A stretch of 64,000 bases of DNA, from positions 5,055,131 through 5,119,130 of the forward strand of contig OZ038388.1 in assembly GCA_964036045.1 (NCBI GenBank). The letters run 5' to 3'. The notes under the pieces were generated by a model. That model was not told the origin of the DNA. It saw only the letters and a list, made by a program, of their open reading frames with translations, and searched no databases. The first letter of the stretch is position 1, and every line of letters starts with the position of its first letter. Of this stretch, positions 42,617 through 51,600 are shown piece after piece. Source of the DNA: Eutreptiella sp. 'Long Island Sound 2002' (Eukaryota; Euglenozoa; Euglenophyceae; Eutreptiales; Eutreptiaceae). The translations under genes were made by a program, and so were the position numbers.

Positions 42617-45600
42617 CTACTGCCACACGAAGCCGTGCTTCCAGATGGTCTGCATCATCGCTGACACCTTGATCGGCCCGCTCCCCGTCAGGCACTGCAG
42701 GTTCACCTCCGCCAGCTCCACCGCCTGGCGGTCGGAGGACGCGTAGACCACCAGCGTGTCGATGCGGGCGAGGTGCGCGGCCAGCAGCTGCAGCAGCATC
42801 AGCAGCGTCTTGTTGTTCCGGAACGCCCCAGTGCCCCAGTGCCCCGTCGCCACGGCCACGTGCACCTGCTGCCCGTCGCGCCCCTCGTGCGCCGCGAGCC
42901 GCGCCGCGGCAAAGGCCGTGTACACGGACGTGAAGCACCGGACGATGTCGTCGAGGTTGTACTCATTGTTTTCTGAGGGGGCGAGGGGCGGGGCCGTGGG
43001 ATGAGGGGCGACAGGAGGGGGGGGGGGGGGGGGGCACAGGGGGGAGATGGGGGATTTGGCACAAGGTCTCGTTATTAGGTCGCTTGCCTTTGGCGGCGCC
43101 TATTGGCCTCTCGCCACTGCTCATTCTGACCCTCTGTGGGTCCGAACGTGTTTTGGTCGTGTCAACGGAACCCCCGGATGACTTGTCCTGTTTGACTACT
43201 CGGGGGGTCGGCCGCCCCGGAGACGGGGCTGTTGCCCATGCCGTTGACCGGGGGCATCCAGATGCACACCCCGAGTCCATGGGTTTGCCGACTTCAGCAC
43301 TGACTTGTGCGTCCGTGTGTGTGTGCATCTGCAGGATAATTTTCCTGACAGGGGCTTCAAACAACCACAATGGGGAGAGGGGGGCACGGGGGGGGGGCGA
43401 CTACAACCGGTCCTGATGCGACATACCCCCCAACTATCTGTCAAAATCCGGGGGGGGGAGGGCTGTTTGGGGGGGGTCGGCTGGAGGGTGTATGGGGGGG
43501 TGTTCGGCCGCGGGGGGGGTTCCCAAGGTGGGGGGGCTTGCGCGCGACCCACTACTACCACATGCATACCTCCACGGGGGATGTGCGTCTGGGGGTTTGG
43601 GGGTACGGAGGTATGTATCCCGGGGGGGCGGCCGGGCCCGGTCCTTGTATGCGACCCCCCCAGCCCCCCCCCCGGGTTTTGAGAGATAGTGGGTTGGGGG
43701 CGCCCCCCCCTTTTTTTTGCATGACGCCAACGGTGCCCCCTTTTTTTAGTGTATGCTTCCTTTTCATCAGACCATCAATGCTTTTGAGCGCCAGATATCG
43801 CAAGACGAGGCGCTATACAAATGTCGTTTGTTGCCCCAACCTTGTTCCCACGATTTGTTGCCCCAACCTTCCGGTGCTATTGAGGAAACCGGGACAATCT
43901 TTGAATCCACGCTTTGTTGCGTGGTGCATCATGGTGACCCCCGGCTTAGGTTTTGACTTCTGATTTTGTCCCCTTTGTTGGGGACCCCCGAGAATGCAGG
44001 GGTGACGTAGCATTTCCGCCCTCTTTTGGGCCCCAACCTTCCGGTGCTATTGAGGAAACCGGGACAATCTTTGAATCCACGCTTTGTTGCGTGGTGCATC
44101 ATGGTGACCCCCGGCTTAGGTTTTGACTTGTGATTTTGTCCCCTTTGTTGGGGACCCCCGAGAATGCAGGGGTGACGTAGCATTTCCGCCCTCTTTTGGG
44201 CCCCAACCTTCCGGTGCTATTGAGGAAACCGGGACATTCTTTGAATCCACGCTTTGTTGCGCGGCCCCTCGAGTTGGGGTTAGGGACTCACAATCCACGC
44301 TTTTTTGCGTGGCGGGGGGAGGGGGGCAACACGGCGACCCTTAAGACTTTCTTCTCGGCAATGACGAGAAAGCGCTATTATCGCATACATACCTCCGTAC
44401 CCCCAACCCCCCAGACACACACCCCCCAGGAGGTATGCATGTGGTAGTAGTGGGTCGCGCGCAAGCCCCCCCACCTTGGGAAACCCCCCCCCACGGCCGA
44501 AATCCCCCCCTACACCCCCCAGCTGACCCCCCCCCCCAGAACTACCCCCTGCCCCCCCCCCCGGGTTTTGAGAGATAGTGGGTTGGGGGCGCCCCCCCTT
44601 TTTTTTTGCATGACGCCAACGGCGCCCCCTTTTTTTAGTGTATGCTTCCTTTTCATNNNNNNNNNNNNNNNNNNNNNNNNNNNNNNNNNNNNNNNNNNNN
44701 NNNNNNNNNNNNNNNNNNNNNNNNNNNNNNNNNNNNNNNNNNNNNNNNNNNNNNNNNNNNNNNNNNNNNNNNNNNNNNNNNNNNNNNNNNNNNNNNNNNN
44801 NNNNNNNNNNNNNNNNNNNNNNNNNNNNNNNNNNNNNNNNNNNNNNNNNNNNNNNNTGCTGAGGCTTGGTTAGAGTTTGGGGTTAAAAGGAAAAATGGAT
44901 GGACTTCTGCTTAGAGGTCCTTGAAAAGCTCCCCCTTTGAGGAGGAGGAGGAGGAGTCTCGGCGGGCGCGCTTCGATTGAAGCTCCCGTTGGGCTTCATC
45001 CCGCCTCTTCTTGTTGCGCTTCCCGAGGCTTTTAAGAGGACGAGATCGCTCAGCCCCAGAGGTCGTTGCCTCGGACTCACTTGGCAGGGGGGCCGCAGGA
45101 GGCTTAGGCTGAGGGGCAGGCATGGGAGGCAAGCTTGACGACGATGACGCAATGTCGCCAAGAGCAGAGGAGGCCGCTGCATCATCCCGGGCAGGTGATT
45201 GCCCGGTTTTTTCTTCTTTGCCTTATGAGGCACCCAATTCAGCACCGCCTCTTGCTCCGCATCTGCAACCTGCATCAAATAGGGGTGCCGTGCAGTGGCA
45301 TGCTCATCTGCATAGTGTTGTGCCATGCAGTAGGACCAAATTGCCTTGGTGCATAGGGGACACCGTACAGGATGGTTCGTGCACGGGCTGCTCGCAGATT
45401 TTTTTGCGAGAGTTTTCCAACGCAACTTAGCTGGTTGACTGGGACAATCAGAGAGCATGAGGGTGACTAAGGCATGTGTCCGCTTGTTACGCATCAGAAC
45501 CTGTGTCGAGCAAGTGACACGGTCGCCACAAAACCCGCAAGCGGTGGCCAAAGAAACCTCTTCCTGACCGTTCACATAGAGCGAGGCCCGGAGCGACACA

Positions 45601-48600
45601 GCACACGCGGGCGCAAGCACAGGCAATGCGCCTCCACCCCCTCGATGTGACTCGACGGCGCACAACCTCCGGTGGAGGAGGAAAATTGCAAGTTGCGAAT
45701 GCAAAAAGTGCGATGCAAAAAAAAAAAGCAAGTAAATGCATTGGCAACCCCCCCCCCCCTTCCCCCGCTCGTTCGGACCTGCAGAGGGTCAGAATGAAGA
45801 GTGGCGAGGGGCCAATAGGCGCCGCCAAAGGCAAACAATCAGATACTCAGGCCTCGTGCCAACCCCCCCCCACCACCGCTCCTGTCCAAATGGTGCATGT
45901 GACACAGACTTGTCCCTGGATTGCCACAGTAAAAGGAAGCCGAAGGCAAGACAGATGCAAAAAAAAATGCAAGAAAAATGCCAAAGAGTTCTCTCGCCAG
46001 CTCCCGGGAGGGGGTGTACAGGGAGGGGGACGCGGCGCTTTGCTTCTGAAGGGGACTACTTAGCCCCCCCCCCCCCTTCGCTATGGGGGGCGGATGCTGA
46101 GTGCTGACATGTAACGTTGCAAGGCCCAAGGCTGCAAAGCACCAGAAGTCAGACCACAGAGCTCTTCAGAGCTCTTCAGTGACAATGCCTTGGGCGCCTT
46201 TCGCTGTGGCTGATGAGGTACGCGGAACGCATTGTTCATCAGGGCTCATGCAAGGGCCACATCAAAATGTACATGAGAGAACATCGGGCACATTGTTTAA
46301 GACTCTCCTCCATCGAACTGGACCCCCCATCCCCCCCCCCCCCCCCAACAGGGGTCCGCTCTCTTCTCCGGCAGTGGGGGGGCGCTCTCTTGTGCTCACT
46401 TCGCCGGTGTGGTGACCGCAGAGCACAGGCGGGGCATGGGAGGGGCATGCGAGGGGCTTGGGAGGGGCATGCGAGGGGCATGGGAGGGGGGGCATGGAGG
46501 AGGAGGAGGAGGAGGAGGAGGAGCGTGTGTCGCGGTCCCATGGACGATCGTCCCCCGGGGGTCCCACACAGACCAGCCAAGGTAGTCCTCCGTCTTACCT
46601 CCGCAAGAGCAAGACGGATCTTCTCTCTCTCTCGCATAAAGGGGTTTTCGGGATGTTCGGTGGGTCTCTATCTCCCCCGGGGTTCAAACCCTCCTCCACA
46701 GGACAGAAGAGGTGTGTTGTATCCACTGAGATACGAAGAGTTGTTGTCTGCACTGTCGTTCTGACCTTTCCTGCTCCCCCCTGCATGTTGTCCCCTGTCA
46801 GGCATATCGCCGTTCGCACGGCGGTGTGTTCAGCAGCGTGTAGAGGAACCGCACAGCGTCTCCGGATACCGGGTCCGCCTGCCTGAAGAGCGTTCTCTGG
46901 AACAGCCTTAAGAGGTCAGCTCGGCCCGTCAGCCACACGTGCATGTAGTCTCCATTTCTGCTCACCGAGGAGGGCACCGCTTTGTGTCCCTCTGCCGTCG
47001 GACAGTGGAGGATCGCCTCCCACTGGAACAGGTGCCACTTGCCTGCACTTTTGGGTCGCCACTGGACCTGCATGTTCGTCAGAGCCTGAGTCTTCAGGGT
47101 CCAGTTGATTTGGACCATCACCGAGTAGAGTTCTTGGTTGCTCATCAGCAATGGCTCTCCATGATTGTCCACAATTTCACAGTGCATCCTGGTGCTGTGT
47201 GGTTGGTCCAATCGAAGCTAGATCTGCTGATTGCGGGCCCAGGCCATAGTGGTCAGCTCGGCATTGACTCGTCGCACACCTGAGGGCGCTCCTCCCGGCA
47301 GGCCGTCCGGGTCCCAGTGCTGGTGTACGACAACGCCACGGTTCGGTCTGCCTGTGGGTCCCTGTCACCAACCGTCTGAAGGCCCTGGATCCACCCGAGT
47401 AAGCGTCCCAGAATCGTCCAGCGCGTGAAGGCGTGGGTCTCCACGGGGCATCACCCCTTGACTTAGAACGTCGCCATACAAGGAGCGCGGTCTGGCTCGA
47501 CTAAGCGCGGCACCGGACCGATTCGGGCGCGCAAGGCCGAGGACGTGATCACGCACGTGGATAGGGCCACGGGGAGGGCCGACCCAGAGCCACCTGCACG
47601 TCCTTGTAGACCGTGCGGGGGCCCCGGGCTGCCGCACTGAGGATGGCCATGAAGGCTGAATGAAGTGCGGCACACCAAGAGGGGATCTCATCTCCACAGA
47701 GGCCAGCCTCTAGGCTTCGTCCTTCGCCACCGCAATGGATGGCCTAGAGGCGGCGCCGGTCCGGGAAATGGGGGGCAAGCCCGTGCCGGCTGAGACCGTC
47801 CAAGATGACCACGTCATGTGCCCCCAACTCAATTTCTTCTCGCGTGCGCAGCGGGATCCCGTTGTACTTGAGGTGTACATAAAGGACTCGGTATGGGCTC
47901 CGCCTTCGACGGGTGGTCATAGTGGACTTCACGTCCGGGGTCAAGAGGAGGTCTCCCGACAACCATAGGCTGAGGATGACGTCCCAGGCCGGCCACCTGG
48001 CAGCACCAGGCGTTGGGGACCAGTTGGTGACGTGGTACCACTCTGGTGGAGGGTCGTCAACGAGGGTCTTGTCCACAGGGGCCTATACCGTCGGGCGCCT
48101 TGGTGCTATCTCCTCACCGCACCGGGATGCCCTCCAGCACCGGGGATTACGACCAGCCAACCTACGTCGCCTCCTCTGCGACGTCGTGCTCACCACCATC
48201 TTCCTACACAAGCGGCACGCGGTGCCCAGCCTGCCCCTCGCTGGCAACTACCCCCCAAGGAGAGAGTCGTGGGCTGGGGAGCCGTCCACGGCTAGCAAGA
48301 AGGGCTCGTTGCCCCAGAGAATGAGGACCCCCTAGGCCGTGGACGCACAGTGGCGCCAGGCATGACATCTTTGGGAGAGCCGGGCTGCAATCCACCGATG
48401 GTAGTGGGCGTGGAGCAGCGCGTCGTCCTTCAACATGTCCACGTTTCGTAGCAACCGGTCGGCGTCGTCGGACTGGGCATATCCATCAGGAACGTGGGGA
48501 ATGGCCCCCGGCGGAGGGCCCCGCCTCGAGCAGCTTCGGGAGCTGGGGAGGGGGAGGCCTGGGACGGCGAGGAGTGTTCGGACATGGTAAGTTGTAGCGA

Positions 48601-51600
48601 GAAGGGAGCAGGTGGCCTGCGGCCGCGAGACACGGAACAAGGGGCGTGGTAGAGGGGTTGCGAGAGCAACGCAGGATGGCAGGGGTCGCAGCCAGTGAAC
48701 TGGGTGCCAAAGAAAAGCATAATGTGCCACGAGTGTGACCATGGTGCAAAGAAACAAAATCCATGGCGCAACGGCGCAGAGCAACGCGGGGCCGCCCGAC
48801 GCAGCTCGCCAGCGGGTTGGGGTCCCAGGACTCACGAGGACAGGGGCGCAGGGGGAGCGCCGCGCCGGTGCGCGGGCTGCAACCCACAGGGCGTCTAGGC
48901 GAGCGCGCCTCACCGGTGGAGCGTCGCGGGAAACGGTTCACGATACCCCTGCACAAGGCGTCACGCAGAGTGGCGGAAACGTCGAATGCAGTCCCCGTAA
49001 TAACTCTCCGCATAGCGGCCTGGAAGATTGTCACGGCGAGGTCGACGTCTGGCCAGAGCTGGTAGTAAGACGACGTGCCCACTGTGGATAGGAGAGGGCT
49101 GCGCAAGGGGGAGGGACGCACCTAAGTGCGGCACTCAGCCCTTGGAGACACGGCGACAAGGAGATAGAGTGCACCGCACGGGTGGAGTAGAGCTGGAACA
49201 ATGGCCACAATGGCAGGAGAGGAGTCACGCGGTGGCACGACAAACACAACGCATTACGACTGGCTTCAAGGCCGGCAGTGCGTGTGGGCAATCCGTCCCA
49301 CGGCTACCATCCTGAGGGTTTTTAGACTGTTGCCAGGTCACCAGGGCATGGGAGGGGGAGAGGGGGGGCATGGGAGGGGGAGCGGGGGGGCATGGGAGGG
49401 GGAGAGGGGGGGGCATGGGAGGGGCATGGGAGGGGGAGAGGGGGGAAATGCGAGGGGCATGGGAGGGGGAGAGGGGGGGCATGGGAGGGGCATGGGAGGG
49501 AGAGGGGGGGCATGGGAGGGGGAGAGGGGGGGCATGGGAGGGGCATGGGAGGGGGAGAGGGGGGGCATGGGAGGGGCATGGGAGGGGAGAGGGAACGCTT
49601 CCTGCGCGCCGCGGGCAATAAATCCAAAATCCCAAAAATAGGTACTCTTGGTTGTTTTCAATGTGCGCGCAACACAACCACGTAGTGCCACAAGACACAC
49701 TCATACACACTTACACACTTAAACACAACCATGGTACAGCAGAGGGCTCACACGTATCCATGAAGTTGCCTGATTCACGGGGTTTGGGATCAGGAGTAGC
49801 ATCGGGGCTCTGCTGCTTTTGACCGAGGGAGTAACGCCCCTCCTCCTTAACCACAGTAGAAGGGTGGGATTCCCTAGCGCCGCAGGGAAAGGGTAATTAG
49901 CTTTAGTGTACACTGTCCAAGAAATATACACCGGAACAAAAAAATTCCGGGCACGTTGATCTGTTGACACCATCGCTCTCTACAAAGTGAGAGACTATGG
50001 CCCCGGCTCAACGTGCAAAGCGTGAGTCACAACACACTTCACTACAAACTTTCAAAAAGAAATATTGCGCGCAGTCCGGGATGCACAATGTGCAGCACAA
50101 CGTATGTCCGATCCCCCCGCGATAGCACAACATCGGTCCCACCATGGCACTTTGTTGCCCGATCCCCTACATCATAGGGTGCCCAATCCTATGATGTAGG
50201 CGTTTCGAGTTGTTTCGCGTTTCGGAAGTTGGTCAAAGGGAGCCCATCCCCAATGACATCCGTTTTGGTACGTTTCGCTTTTCGCTTGTAATCAAGACTA
50301 CTCGCGATCGGGTGAGTAGTTGGGTCCGGACGACAAAGAGTCCGGAGAGCATGAGGTCAAGCTCGACCCTGAGTCAGAATCGGTGCTGGAGTCGGAGTTG
50401 GAGTCGGAGTCGGGGTCGGAGTCAGATGTGGACGAGTCGTCGTCAACGGTACAAGACTTCGTCCCAAACATCTCCTTTGGAAAATGACCCCATGGACCAT
50501 ACGGCTTGTACTTGACGTTCCGCTTGTTGATGAATTGTTTGATGTGAACCACAGCATGGACCATCCCAATAAGGGGGACAGAATCAAAATTGGCTACCTC
50601 ACCCCTCCCTTCTCGGGGGCCCAAAAGAGGGCGGAATGGCTACATAACCCCTGTTGTCTTGGGGGTCCCCAATGGCAAGCCCGGGAACAAAATCATAGGT
50701 GGTTCCCCGACCACTACCATCTTGTGGGCCCAAACCGCATTGGGTACAAAATCAAATGCACTATTTGTGAAAGATAGAGGCCCAAAAGGGGGAATGTCAA
50801 TCAAATAGGAAAAAAAGGTGGTGTGTGCGGGGGGGTAAACGGTATGTAAAAAATGTGTGTGTGTATGCGGCACTATTCCGCGTGTCTTCTCGTATAGTTA
50901 CGCAAACTGCACGCCGCAGGGCGTGCTGCAGGGCGCGCCGCAAGCGCTGCAGGGAAAGCGTTCCCGGAGGGGGGGCATGGGAGGGGGAGAGGGGGGACAT
51001 GCGAGGGGCATGGGACGGGGAGAGGGGGGACATGCGAGGGGCATGGGAGGGGGAGAGGGGGGGCATGGGAGGGGCATGGGCAGACGCTCGACACCGCCGC
51101 CGCTGAGGTCTGGTGGCGCGTACCTACCCTATTCGCGTTCTGCGGCGCAGCCACCGCGATGATGTTGGACGTTGCGAGCGGGGGGGGCAGCGCCGTCACG
51201 GCCCCGCGCACCACGTCCGCAGATGCCTCCTTGAAGCGGTCCCCCCCGAAGAGGCCGTGCGGCCGTCCGGCCTCGGGTTTCCGAGCGGTGTCCACGGCCA
51301 CGCGGCGCACAACCCCCTGGAGCAACACCGGCGTTGCCGCGCCATCCGACGCCTGGGTCCAGCCGTGCGGGGAGGCGGTGTCCCACAGCCGCTGGCGGAT
51401 GACCGCCAGGCTTGGGTGCTCCATAACCTACGGACACGGAGGCACGAGAACGGGGCGGCATCAGACCAGCCAATAGTGTCTGGCACGGTAACTGAGTTTC
51501 GTTAGGAATCGGCCCCGTACCCTGTGTCACTGAATAATATCGCCTCCTGTCGCACCCGGAGCTCAGTAGGAACCAGCTGTGTCCCGTGTTAGACCCAGTA

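Noticed and set aside
44568-44914. Frames crossing the N gap
   Set aside because: They are open only because N codons are not stops.
49225-49710. Pro-rich PSHAPPLPLPC proteins, also near 46.4 and 51.0 kb
   Set aside because: All frames of the GGCATGGGAGGGG minisatellite are open and Pro-rich. Composition explains them.
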